The position numbers and the translations under genes are program-made. The notes beneath the pieces are model-generated. The model was given only the letters and a program-made list of their open reading frames with translations. It was not told the DNA's origin and did not search any database. A stretch of 27,003 bases of DNA from Paradesertivirga sp036399495 (GTDB lineage: Bacteria; Bacteroidota; Bacteroidia; Sphingobacteriales; Sphingobacteriaceae). Of this stretch, positions 1 through 7,680 are shown in pieces (position 1 is the first letter of the stretch; every line of letters begins with the position of its first letter). Location: NCBI GenBank assembly GCA_036399495.1, contig DASWMZ010000164.1, positions 1 to 27,003 of the forward strand, given 5' to 3'.

Positions 1-1
1 T

Positions 2-232
2 TGGTATCGGGGTTTCTATATTCAACTCGTCTCCCCTGTCGCACCTCGAGTTTTTGAGGATTTCTCCATTTCTCGCATGCGCGATAACATGAGCCGCACC
101 GGCCCATGGATCACTTGGTTGCGCGTCCACGATATCAACAAAGACGGGAAGCTAGACATTACCTCCGAGAATAAACAAAACCAACAAGAGTGGCTCAACA
201 CCAGCGGAGTCTTCAAGGGGGTGATCCCTTGA
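2..232 (+). CDS. C-terminal end of a VCBS/FG-GAP-like or EF-hand-like protein (5' partial)
   Basis: The frame is open from the window edge to TGA at 230-232, giving 76 visible residues. It contains DINKDGKLDI, a calcium-loop pattern (DxNxDGxxD) found in FG-GAP/VCBS propeller repeats and in EF-hand or dockerin loops, after an aromatic stretch (GPWITWLRV). The missing N-terminus lies upstream of the window. By hand count G+C is about 50%, visibly higher than the AT-rich DNA that follows, so it may have a different origin. The role is unknown; extracellular or surface binding is a guess from the repeat type. The frame and stop are certain, the family call moderate. Confidence 0.6.
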   Translation, partial: WYRGFYIQLVSPVAPRVFEDFSISRMRDNMSRTGPWITWLRVHDINKDGKLDITSENKQNQQEWLNTSGVFKGVIP

Positions 233-339
233 TTGAGCGATTTCCGCTTCGAAGGGTGGCCTGCGTTCCGCTCAGCCGCGGCATTTGTAGCACTGTACGA
301 GCATAAAGTGATGTTATTTTTATAAATATCGAAATGCCT

Positions 340-427
340 GGCATCAACTGATTGAATTTTGTTAAGTCTCTAAAAGTATCATCAAAGATTGCTTTTATAA
401 TTGCCTATACAGAACGCAGTTGATGCC
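340..427. repeat. 11-bp perfect inverted repeat
   Basis: GGCATCAACTG at 340-350 is the exact reverse complement of CAGTTGATGCC at 417-427, with 66 bp between. No T-run follows, so it is not an obvious terminator. It could be the ends of a lost small element or a regulatory dyad. Confidence 0.5.
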
Positions 428-525
428 TTTTGAAGTAGAAGCTACTTATTACCTCGTGAAGCCTGTAACATTTAAGAGATCCCTCAAAACAGTACGAAAA
501 TAGGCACCTCCAAAACAAGCTCTAC

Positions 526-550
526 TTTTCACAAAAACGATTGTTTATTG
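526..550 (+). repeat. Dispersed AAACGAT motif, copy 1
   Basis: Reads TTTCACAAAAACGATTGTTT then ATTG. It matches copy 5 (9470 onward) over almost its whole length and contains the mini-dyad AAAC-GATT-GTTT. It lies 3' of the first gene, in non-coding DNA. Confidence 0.5.
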
Positions 551-604
551 TCAACTCTATATTAGCAATTTAATCCTTCATTATTCGCTGATCTTCCATA
601 ATAT

Positions 605-649
605 AGCGCGATGGATCAGATCAACTCGGATTTATGCTGGTATCGCGCT
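605..649 (+). promoter_or_regulatory. Inverted repeat in the eamA leader
   Basis: AGCGCGAT (605-612) pairs perfectly with ATCGCGCT (642-649) across a 29-nt loop and ends 13 bp before the eamA start. It may be an operator or a leader hairpin that affects translation. No T-run follows, so a terminator is unlikely. Confidence 0.4.
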
Positions 650-662
650 TTGATTATTATGT

Positions 663-1568
663 ATGCAGAATGTTAATTTAAGCCCAAGGCACCTGGTTTT
701 GGCCCTTATGTTGGTTGTCGTCTGGGGGCTTAATTTTATTGCTGTCTTTTATGGGCTAAAAGGTTTCCCACCCTTTCTTTTATGTGCGTTTCGCTTTGGA
801 CTTGCATCAATTCCATGGATCTTCTTTTTTCCCAAACCCGAGGCGCCTACTAAGTTCATTATAGCCTACGGTCTTTTTAACTTTGCATTTCAGTTCGGAC
901 TCCTATTTAGTGGAATACATCTTGGCTTATCTCCAGGACTTGCTTCACTGGTTCTTCAGGTTCAAGTTTTATTTTCTATTGGCTTGGCATTTTTGTTTTT
1001 TCGCGACCGGCCAAGTCCGCTGAAAATTGTCGGCTCTCTAATTTCATTCATTGGTATCGCTATTGTTGCTTTAAAAGTGGGTGGGGGTGCTACATTTATG
1101 GGCCTTATACTAACGTTACTCGCAGCTCTTTCTTGGGCTATAGGAACCGTTTTGACAAAGAAAGTGGATTCCAATTCGTCACTCGCACTAGTAGTGTGGG
1201 GGAATCTCGTAGCATTTCCATTCATGATGATCCTTTCAATATGGTTGGAGGGTCCCGCCTTAATTTGTAGTGCTTTACAAAACATTTCCTGGATAACAGT
1301 TGGAGCTATAATTTACATCGTTTATCTTTCCACACACATCGGCTATAGTATTTGGGGGTTCCTTCTAAAGACGTATTCGACATCGGTTGTTGTTCCATTT
1401 ACCTTACTTATCCCGGTTATTGGATTTATTAGTTCGGCATTATCATTAGGGGAACATTTGGCGCCATGGAAGCTTTTGGCCTCATTCTTTATTATGGCGG
1501 GGCTGATATTCAATTTACTTGAAAGAGAAACTTTGAAACTTATAAGATGGTTGCGGTCACCCAGCTAA
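663..1568 (+). CDS. eamA: EamA/DMT-superfamily exporter, O-acetylserine/cysteine exporter type
   Basis: Inner-membrane exporter of the drug/metabolite transporter superfamily, 301 aa, about ten hydrophobic segments arranged as two EamA repeats. The opening VVVWGLNF, the early RFGLAS region and the PGLASLVLQ and GYSIWGFLL stretches closely follow E. coli EamA (YdeD), which exports O-acetylserine and cysteine-pathway metabolites. Length is typical. The ATG at 663 is the first in frame and sits just after a leader inverted repeat. It is a single-gene unit, followed by a dispersed motif copy about 95 bp downstream. A MocR regulator lies 1.8 kb away, but nothing in the sequence links them. Family certain, substrate inferred. 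Confidence 0.85.
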   Translation: MQNVNLSPRHLVLALMLVVVWGLNFIAVFYGLKGFPPFLLCAFRFGLASIPWIFFFPKPEAPTKFIIAYGLFNFAFQFGLLFSGIHLGLSPGLASLVLQVQVLFSIGLAFLFFRDRPSPLKIVGSLISFIGIAIVALKVGGGATFMGLILTLLAALSWAIGTVLTKKVDSNSSLALVVWGNLVAFPFMMILSIWLEGPALICSALQNISWITVGAIIYIVYLSTHIGYSIWGFLLKTYSTSVVVPFTLLIPVIGFISSALSLGEHLAPWKLLASFFIMAGLIFNLLERETLKLIRWLRSPS

Positions 1569-1913
1569 ATGCAGGAGCATACTCGCAAGATGATTTCTTC
1601 ATAAGTACGTTTTCAAGAATCCAAACGTCTGGTATAAATTAGATTTAGATTGTCTGTCAAGCGACTCTCAAAAAACGATGAAAAGTAACTACCCGAATCA
1701 GGCTGACGAGTTACCGGAACCTAGGTATCTGACTGCCCTCCACTTTATTCAGCCGTTCAGAAATAGAGAATCAGACGTGACGTGTCTCAATTATCTTAAC
1801 TGTGAGATTAAATTGTAACTACTTCATCTTATAATCGTCGGATGTCAATACACATTCATTAAGCAAGAGTTCTCTTACTTTTGTAACGGTTTGTTACTAA
1901 CTGCATGTTTGAC
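1569..1913. other. Gene-free gap between convergent genes
   Basis: Separates eamA (+) from the DUF2807 lipoprotein (-). It holds dispersed motif copy 2 (1664-1682). No coding frame and no clear terminator hairpin are visible. Confidence 0.5.
1664..1682 (+). repeat. Dispersed AAACGAT motif, copy 2
   Basis: TCTCAAAAAACGATGAA (1666-1682) is identical over 17 nt to copy 3 at 3364-3380. It lies 3' of eamA in non-coding DNA. Confidence 0.55.
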
Positions 1914-2570
1914 CTAATACCTAACTACTCGACCGCTTCCGCTAATCTCTGATTCGATCGTTGGGTTTCCTGTATAATAAGTTGTTCCACTTCCACTTAT
2001 TTTAACCTTTAAGTGATCTATTGCATTCACTTTTGCCTCCCCGCTTCCGGAAATTAAAACTTCTGTGCGCTGGCTTTTAATGCTTAACAAATCGGCTCTT
2101 CCCGAACCTGAAATCGTAACATCCAGTTCGTCCACATCGAAAGCACCATCTACTTGAATATCTCCTGATCCGCTTACGGTAGCTTCACAATAATCCTGAG
2201 CCGGGAAACTGCCATTGATCGAAATTTTCCCACTACCGGTAAGGTCTGCGCGCCGGATGGCTGGCATCGTCACATATACTTCTAAATCGTCATTTCTCAC
2301 ATTAACGTTTTCATATTTCAGATTAAGATTGCCGTTTATAATTTCTGTATGGTAAGCAGGAATAAGATTGGAAGATCCCCGGAGTTCTACTTTAAAGCCC
2401 GACCCATGCTTTACGTGAATATGCTTGGAGCCACTATTTATCACACCCGAGAAATTCTTCAGGGTGCGAACTTCTGTTACTATCTGTCCATTGCCTTCTA
2501 AGCGTTCTTTGCTGCATGAACTGAACATCACAATAGTGATCACAATTAGTACTGCTTGTAGTGTTTTCAT
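1914..2570 (-). CDS. DUF2807 head-GIN-domain lipoprotein
   Basis: 218 aa with a lipoprotein signal peptide: lysine near the N-terminus, a hydrophobic core, then FSSC with the acylated Cys at about residue 19, so export and membrane anchoring are expected. The mature part has repeating beta-strand units ending in SGSG (LTGSG, VSGSG, ISGSG several times), the hallmark of DUF2807 (putative autotransporter adhesin, head GIN domain), common in Bacteroidota. These proteins form beta-helix-like folds of unknown function. The gene converges on eamA and is divergent from the alkyltransferase gene. Family confident, role unknown. Confidence 0.85.
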   Translation of the reverse strand: MKTLQAVLIVITIVMFSSCSKERLEGNGQIVTEVRTLKNFSGVINSGSKHIHVKHGSGFKVELRGSSNLIPAYHTEIINGNLNLKYENVNVRNDDLEVYVTMPAIRRADLTGSGKISINGSFPAQDYCEATVSGSGDIQVDGAFDVDELDVTISGSGRADLLSIKSQRTEVLISGSGEAKVNAIDHLKVKISGSGTTYYTGNPTIESEISGSGRVVRY

Positions 2571-2624
2571 AGTTCTTAATTAATCATTAATGAGTATCTT
2601 TAACTCTAACCTTACCTATAGCAT

Positions 2625-3242
2625 ATGAACCGTGCACATACTGCTTTTGACACAGGTTTTGAATCGTTAAGTGGTTTTGGTGACAGTTTTAAAAACATTT
2701 TTGGCGTTTCCCCAAAGAACGGAAAACAGCAAAATATTATTGACCTCAAACGACTTGAAACACCATTAGGAACAATGCTTGTTTGTGCGACCAAACAAGG
2801 AATTTGTTTGTTAGAATTTACCGACAGAAAAATGTTAGAAACGGAATTAAAGTCGATTGCCAAGCTTTTAAATGCAACAATTATTCAAGGGAATAACACA
2901 CATTTTGACACATTAGAAATCGAATTACAAGAATATTTTAATGGCAAAAGAAAAGAATTTTCTATCCCATTACATACACCAGGTTCCGACTTTCAGAATA
3001 AAGTTTGGACTGCATTGCAACTCATTCCTTATGGACAAACAAAATCGTATAAAGAGCAAGCGATAGCAATTGGCAGCCCTGAAAGTGTGAGAGCGATTGC
3101 CAATGCAAATGGAATGAACAGAATATCTATTTTAGTTCCGTGCCACCGAGTTATTGGTTTAGACGGACAATTGACAGGTTACGGTGGCGGACTTTGGCGA
3201 AAAAAATATTTGTTAGAACTTGAAGAAAAAAACGGCAGGTAA
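2625..3242 (+). CDS. ogt: Methylated-DNA-protein-cysteine methyltransferase with a remnant HTH N-terminus
   Basis: Repairs O6-alkylguanine by suicidal transfer of the alkyl group to a Cys. The MGMT domain fills roughly residues 40-200: the DNA-binding helix region (SPESVRAIANANGMN), the acceptor Cys at about 173 in PCHRVIG, and the following GYGGGLWRKKYLL. Residues about 5-32 (TGFESLSGFGDSFKNIFG) match the end of the AraC-type HTH in bifunctional HTH-MGMT (Ada-like) proteins, but the rest of the HTH is absent and a stop lies just upstream. The gene is therefore a 5'-truncated Ada-type fusion that keeps a complete methyltransferase. It is more AT-rich than its neighbours, which suggests transfer. 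Enzyme call strong; ada is an equally fair name. Confidence 0.88.
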   Translation: MNRAHTAFDTGFESLSGFGDSFKNIFGVSPKNGKQQNIIDLKRLETPLGTMLVCATKQGICLLEFTDRKMLETELKSIAKLLNATIIQGNNTHFDTLEIELQEYFNGKRKEFSIPLHTPGSDFQNKVWTALQLIPYGQTKSYKEQAIAIGSPESVRAIANANGMNRISILVPCHRVIGLDGQLTGYGGGLWRKKYLLELEEKNGR

Positions 3243-3350
3243 CATAGTGAATACACCATTTTAGCTTCAGAAGAATTGAAAAGTTCGGTGCTCGCTGGAG
3301 AGTGCAGTAATTAAGGAAAATGAAGAGGTCACGAAAACTGCTGGTTGTAA

Positions 3351-3380
3351 ACCCTAGCCCTAGTCTCAAAAAACGATGAA
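3351..3380 (+). repeat. Dispersed AAACGAT motif, copy 3 (extended)
   Basis: Begins ACCCTAG, then CTAGTCTCA and AAAAACGAT, the same arrangement as copy 5 at 9456-9484. AGTCT in the motif can pair with AGACT about 20 nt downstream. It lies 3' of the alkyltransferase gene. Confidence 0.55.
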
Positions 3381-3412
3381 CTTGCTAGACTGCTAGATAT
3401 CAATTAATCTGA

Positions 3413-4906
3413 TCAGACTTCTACAAGACTTTTTAAAAGTTTTACACCACTAATCAGTTGGTGGCTTGTAAATCCGGTAAAACCTAATAAAAACATGCCT
3501 GGCTTTTTAAATTGTATTGATAGGTCGTCTACTGCCAATAAAATTACTCCCGCTTTATCTGCATTTTTCAAAATAAGTTCTGTATCATTTTGATTTAGGA
3601 ATTCGATTATAAAATCCATGCCCGCATCAGCTGGAAAGAGCCTTATTGTATTTCCGAAATGCTGGGTTAAGAGCGTGGCGAGATCATCCTGCGCACGTTT
3701 GTAAAGAATTCTCATTCTTCTGATATGCCTTTCGAAGTTGCCGGAACGCATAAATTCATGTAAAATAGCCTGATCTATAATGGGATTCTGCCTATCAGTA
3801 CCTGCCTTTAGAAATGCGAATTGTTTGGCCATCACTTCGGATGGTAAAACTAAGTATCCTATTCGCAATCCGGGGAATAAGCACTTGCTAAACGTTCCGA
3901 TATATAATACTCGGCCCTCAGTGTCTATTGCCTTCAGAGCAGCAAGCGGCCTCCCGTTATACCGGAAATCACTATCATAATCATCTTCTACCACAAACAT
4001 ATTATGCTTAGACGCATGGGCCAGCAACTTGACTCTTTCTTTCAAGGGCATGGTAATTCCCATGGGATACTGATGCGAGGGCGTAACATATGCAATTTTT
4101 GCGTTTGGAAAGTTAGCGGCAGCATAGTCTACATCCATACCAAGTTCGCTTACTTTTATTGGACAAATCTTACCCCCAAACCGTATCATGGCTGACTTGG
4201 CGCCTCCATATCCCGGATCCTCCATCCAACATCGATCTCCCTTGTTTATAAACATCTCGGCAATTAGGTGAATAGCTTGCCTCGAGCCATTAACAATTAC
4301 AATATCACTGGACGTACAACTAATAGAACGATTTAGCCGCAGGTGTTTAGCTATGACCTCTCTTAGTGGAAGATATCCCTGGCTATCATCATAACCTAGG
4401 TGGAGAGAATCGATGTTGCGGTAAATGCCAGCCGCTATCTTTGCCCACATAACGAAAGGAAAGTCGGCGTAAGAAGGACTTGACGTTTGAAAGGGAACAA
4501 CCGATTCAACTGCAGAATTGTTGTAACTAAATTTTAGGTGTGGTAATTCTTTTTCGGGCGGTAACTTATTTAAATTTATTTCATGCTCTTCTCTCGACTT
4601 TTTTGCATCTCTACTTGCATGAGGCAGCTGCAAGTTAAATAGTTCTACAACAAAGGTTCCAGCCCCAACTTTGCCAGCCAGATACCCCTCAAGAATTAAT
4701 TGCTCAAAGGCCAATACCACACAGTTCCTGGCTATAGAAAGTTCTTGTGCAAGAATTCTTGAAGCTGGCATTCGATCTCCGGGCTTTAACATTCCAGATA
4801 AAATACTTTCCTTGATCAGACTGTATAGTTGTGAATAAATGGGAGTCTTAGCAGCTTTGTCAAGCTGGATGAAAGTCAGCAGAATTTCAGGAGAGCTTTT
4901 AGACAT
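3413..4906 (-). CDS. MocR-type GntR regulator with aminotransferase-like PLP domain
   Basis: 497 aa, the usual MocR/PdxR length. Residues 15-85 form a GntR winged helix (IYSQLYSLIKESILSG, then PASRILAQELSIARNCV). Residues about 150-495 are a fold-type I aminotransferase domain with the PLP-contacting EDDYDSDFRY (about 307-316) and the Schiff-base lysine at about 341 in FSKCLFPGLRIGY. Such proteins are transcription factors that sense PLP or amino-compound ligands; PdxR activates PLP synthesis, others control amino-acid genes. It is divergent from a secreted cupin gene across 97 bp, so the cupin and its own gene are the likely targets. A TTGGT-TCT-ACCAA dyad sits at its promoter. Family certain, effector unknown. 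Confidence 0.9.
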   Translation of the reverse strand: MSKSSPEILLTFIQLDKAAKTPIYSQLYSLIKESILSGMLKPGDRMPASRILAQELSIARNCVVLAFEQLILEGYLAGKVGAGTFVVELFNLQLPHASRDAKKSREEHEINLNKLPPEKELPHLKFSYNNSAVESVVPFQTSSPSYADFPFVMWAKIAAGIYRNIDSLHLGYDDSQGYLPLREVIAKHLRLNRSISCTSSDIVIVNGSRQAIHLIAEMFINKGDRCWMEDPGYGGAKSAMIRFGGKICPIKVSELGMDVDYAAANFPNAKIAYVTPSHQYPMGITMPLKERVKLLAHASKHNMFVVEDDYDSDFRYNGRPLAALKAIDTEGRVLYIGTFSKCLFPGLRIGYLVLPSEVMAKQFAFLKAGTDRQNPIIDQAILHEFMRSGNFERHIRRMRILYKRAQDDLATLLTQHFGNTIRLFPADAGMDFIIEFLNQNDTELILKNADKAGVILLAVDDLSIQFKKPGMFLLGFTGFTSHQLISGVKLLKSLVEV

Positions 4907-4913
4907 ATATTAA

Positions 4914-4926
4914 TTGGTTCTACCAA
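4914..4926. promoter_or_regulatory. Dyad at the MocR promoter, candidate operator
   Basis: TTGGT-TCT-ACCAA is a perfect 5-bp dyad 8 bp upstream of the MocR start. It overlaps the minus-strand -7 candidate TATATTTG (4924-4931, consensus TAnnTTTG), so a bound protein would block transcription. Autoregulation by the MocR protein is inferred. Confidence 0.4.
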
Positions 4927-4966
4927 ATATATAATAATGGCTCTTTTTAACAGCCCAATTTGTAAA

Positions 4967-4974
4967 TACTTTTG
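4967..4974 (+). promoter_or_regulatory. Candidate -7 element of the cupin gene
   Basis: TACTTTTG fits the Bacteroidetes -7 consensus TAnnTTTG, 30 bp before the cupin start. No clear TTG -33 element is seen at the expected spacing. Confidence 0.4.
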
Positions 4975-5003
4975 ATATTTAACTTTCTTAACTAACTAAA
5001 AAA

Positions 5004-5468
5004 ATGAAAAAATCTAATCTTATCTCCTTTTCGGTAGCCCTCCTTGTTAGTGTTTTTGCCAGTAATGTTTTTGGACAATCAAAAAATGCTCACGAAATGC
5101 ATGCATCAGACACCAAAACAAGTTGGAAACTTATCATGTCTAAAGCCTTAACTGATTCCGGTCTTGTTAATAAAAAAATCCAAGCTTCCGAATATATACT
5201 AGCACCAGGTCATGCTGACACAGTTACTCATAGACATGCAGCCGAAGTGTTTATTTACGTTGTTGAAGGATCGATAGAACACCGTCGTGCAGGAAATGCT
5301 CCAACTACAATTCTTCAAAAAGGAGAGATTCTTCACGAAATGCCATATTCCCTTCACTCACTTACTAGAAATCCAAGTGCCACTGAAGCAGCCAAACTAT
5401 TTATAATGTTCATATATACCGATGGGCCGGGGGCGCCGCGCTTTCTTAGGGAATATCCTAAAAAATAA
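5004..5468 (+). CDS. Secreted single-domain cupin protein
   Basis: 154 aa with a Sec signal peptide (MKKSNLISFSVALLVSVFA, then SNVFGQ; cleavage likely after FGQ). The mature protein is one cupin barrel, about residues 60-145. Motif 1 ligands are in HRHAAEVFIYVVEGSIEHR (His, His, Glu) and motif 2 in GEILHEMPYSLHSL. This suggests a metal-binding periplasmic cupin that either binds a small molecule or acts as a small dioxygenase/isomerase; the reaction cannot be told from sequence. It is divergently paired with the MocR regulator, whose probable target it is. Fold confident, function open. Confidence 0.75.
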   Translation: MKKSNLISFSVALLVSVFASNVFGQSKNAHEMHASDTKTSWKLIMSKALTDSGLVNKKIQASEYILAPGHADTVTHRHAAEVFIYVVEGSIEHRRAGNAPTTILQKGEILHEMPYSLHSLTRNPSATEAAKLFIMFIYTDGPGAPRFLREYPKK

Positions 5469-5797
5469 AATTTAAAGCATCAGATCTACTACGCCTGGCG
5501 TCACAATAATAAAGGGTGAGCAGTTAGAGGATACACAATTATACCGTAAAGGATATTAATCTGGCAGGTGACAGCAATCGAGTGGCAGGTGTCCGAAACG
5601 GGGTTTTAAATAATCGGTCATCACTTAAAACTTTAGTTTCAAAAGCGATCCTTTAATTGCGCAACAGCTCCACTAGGTCAATTTGTGTCCAAGGGACGTG
5701 GTTCTTGTTTTGTCGGGCTTCTAATTTTACATTATTTGATGACCGTTAACTTTTTTTATTCGGTACTATAAAGTAGCCGTTCGACAAAGTATATAAA
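5469..5797. other. Gene-free gap before the GNAT gene
   Basis: No coding frame, no strong hairpin and no copy of the dispersed motif; this is the only + strand unit before 9.6 kb whose 3' gap lacks one. The palindrome TTGCGCAA occurs here and again near 7632. Confidence 0.4.
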
Positions 5798-6397
5798 GTG
5801 AAAACAGAAATTTTAAGCGAAGATCTTATATTACAGAACCAGGGAGTTTTATTATTGCCATTCGGGAGCGGAAGGACTAAAGAGCTCAAAAAGATTATTT
5901 TTAGGGATGAAATTTGGAGATACATGGGAATGTACATCCGCACCGATCAGGATTTCGATAATTATGTCCGCGATACCTTGATTCAGAAGAAAGACGGATT
6001 GTGCTATCCTTTTCTTATAGTTGACAAAACAACGAATAAGGTAGCAGGGAGTACCCGATATGGGAACATAAATACAGCAAGTCATAAGTGCGAAATTGGC
6101 TGGACGTGGTATGGAAAAGAATTTCAAGGAACAGGGCTGAATAAAGCTGCTAAATATGAGCTTTTACGCTTTGGGTTTGAAACTATAGGTTTCAAAAGAA
6201 TTCAGTTTAGTGCAGATTTGGAGAATTTAAGATCTCGAAAAGCTATCGAAAAACTTGGGGCTAAGCAAGAAGGTGTGTTTAGAAATAATTATGTTGACTC
6301 AGACGGAAAGAGTAAAGATGATGTGTACTTCAGTATAATTACAGAAGAGTGGGATGAGTTGAAATTGGCCAACTTCGCTGAATTTGAAAAAGTATAG
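5798..6397 (+). CDS. GNAT-family N-acetyltransferase, RimJ/RimL-like
   Basis: 199 aa GNAT fold. The acetyl-CoA loop region is KEFQGTGLNKAAKYELL (about 110-127), preceded by the strand CEIGWTWYG and followed by ENLRSRKAIEKLGAKQEGVFR, the C-terminal signature of the RimJ/RimL-type subfamily (Acetyltransf_3). Members acetylate N-terminal or small-molecule amines. The start is GTG at 5798, with no in-frame ATG near. Its stop is 10 bp before the ATP-grasp gene, so the two are co-transcribed and may act in one pathway. Family certain, substrate unknown. Confidence 0.85.
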   Translation: MKTEILSEDLILQNQGVLLLPFGSGRTKELKKIIFRDEIWRYMGMYIRTDQDFDNYVRDTLIQKKDGLCYPFLIVDKTTNKVAGSTRYGNINTASHKCEIGWTWYGKEFQGTGLNKAAKYELLRFGFETIGFKRIQFSADLENLRSRKAIEKLGAKQEGVFRNNYVDSDGKSKDDVYFSIITEEWDELKLANFAEFEKV

Positions 6398-6407
6398 CAA
6401 CAATTAG

Positions 6408-7517
6408 ATGCAAGTATATTTAGTTAAATCCGCTGGATCCGAATCCGGAACACTGGAAACCATACCTGAAATTGAACATCTTCAACTTATTGAAGACAAT
6501 GAACTTGGTACTCTTGAAACTATTTTGAACAACCAGGAGAAAGTCTGTATCATTTCTGAATCGTCAATAGCAAACATTTTAAACGTTTTACCAAAAACAA
6601 GCGCTAGAAAAAAAGCTATTGAAGTTTTGAAGGACAAATACCTTTTTAGAGAGTTGGTGAAAGATGACGATTTTGAAATTAGCCAAATAGATTTCCGGGA
6701 CATTCTAAAGCTGAACATTATTAAAAAGTCCATCATCAAGCCGCTAAAGGGTTGTTTTGGAACTGCGGTTAAGGTTGTAGATAAAAATACAGATCTAAAC
6801 CAACTTCAAAATGAAATAGCTAGTGAACTGGAAAGAAATGGAGCTGTATTTTCTGAGAATGTATTGACTTCGGACAAATTCATTGTCGAAGACTATATCG
6901 AGGGACAAGAGTATGCAGTTGACATGTTCTATAACAGTAAGGGAGAACCTTGTATCGTAAATGTTTTTTGTCATCCAGAGCCCAAACATGAACAGTATTT
7001 ACACATGGTTTATTTCTCGTCTAAGCCAACCTTTGAGTTTATTCTTCCAATAGCAAAAGAATTCTTCCGGCACTTAAATGATAAACTGCTCGTCACCGAT
7101 TTTCCAATGCATTGTGAATTTAAATTGATGGGAACTAAACTCATTTCCATTGAAATTAATCCAATGAGATTTGGAGGAATGGGCTTGGGAAACATGACTT
7201 ATCATGCGTTCAATGTCAACCCGTATAAATATTTTTCCAAAGATAAAGAGCCAGATTGGACCGAAATACTAAAAAGCATTGATGAGGATTCATATTACGT
7301 GCATTTCATTGCGTATAATTCATTCTCCAAAGATAAAACCACAAATCGCCCGAACCTGCCAAAATTGCGAAAAGAATTCACAGAAATTCGACTTGAGCAG
7401 TTATTTGATTACCAAAAGCAACTGGCATTCGGCATTTTTTGTCTACGTGAAAATGAGCAGAGCCTAAACAGGCTTTTACAAATAAACTTTGATGATTATT
7501 TTGAACCCATCTTATGA
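6408..7517 (+). CDS. ATP-grasp domain protein, carboxylate-amine ligase type
   Basis: 369 aa. The first ~100 residues are a divergent pre-ATP-grasp region in which GTLETI occurs twice. The ATP-grasp core follows: nucleotide-binding Lys at about 111 in IIKPLKGCFGTAV, the adenine-linker strand FIVEDYIEGQEYAVDMF (about 158-174), and Mg/ATP-binding carboxylates in HCEFKLMG and ISIEINPMRFGGMG (about 235-260). ATP-grasp ligases form amide bonds through acyl-phosphates. It lies 10 bp after the GNAT gene, so a two-enzyme operon making an acetylated dipeptide or similar product is possible but unproven. The C-terminal ~100 residues match nothing I recognise. Confidence 0.8.
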   Translation: MQVYLVKSAGSESGTLETIPEIEHLQLIEDNELGTLETILNNQEKVCIISESSIANILNVLPKTSARKKAIEVLKDKYLFRELVKDDDFEISQIDFRDILKLNIIKKSIIKPLKGCFGTAVKVVDKNTDLNQLQNEIASELERNGAVFSENVLTSDKFIVEDYIEGQEYAVDMFYNSKGEPCIVNVFCHPEPKHEQYLHMVYFSSKPTFEFILPIAKEFFRHLNDKLLVTDFPMHCEFKLMGTKLISIEINPMRFGGMGLGNMTYHAFNVNPYKYFSKDKEPDWTEILKSIDEDSYYVHFIAYNSFSKDKTTNRPNLPKLRKEFTEIRLEQLFDYQKQLAFGIFCLRENEQSLNRLLQINFDDYFEPIL

Positions 7518-7582
7518 GTTGCACTAGTTAGTACTTCTAAATGAAGCACATGAGCCTGATAATGCAGGAATTAGGTGTGGAG

Positions 7583-7600
7583 AGTGTCTCACAAACGATC
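7583..7600 (+). repeat. Dispersed AAACGAT motif, copy 4
   Basis: GTGTCTCACAAACGATC, followed by TAAATGTTTGCACAC. CAAAC pairs with GTTTG and GTGT with ACAC, so this copy can form a small hairpin. It lies 70 bp after the ATP-grasp gene. Confidence 0.5.
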
Positions 7601-7680
7601 TAAATGTTTGCACACTTTAAGACGACATCTGCAATTGCGCAAAGCAACTTAATTGTGGCTAATCTATAGATGAAAAACTT

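Larger units (their letters stand above)
233..662. other. Gene-free region before eamA holding repeats
   Basis: No convincing coding frame on either strand. It contains an 11-bp inverted repeat (340-350/417-427), one copy of the dispersed AAACGAT motif (526-550) and an 8-bp inverted repeat just before eamA (605-649). Base composition drops from GC-rich to AT-rich near 300, which may mark a junction between DNA segments. Confidence 0.5.

Noticed and set aside
5575..5610. Possible sixth motif copy (GTGTCCGAAACGG)
   Set aside because: Lacks the TCTCA and the GAT parts; too weak to count.
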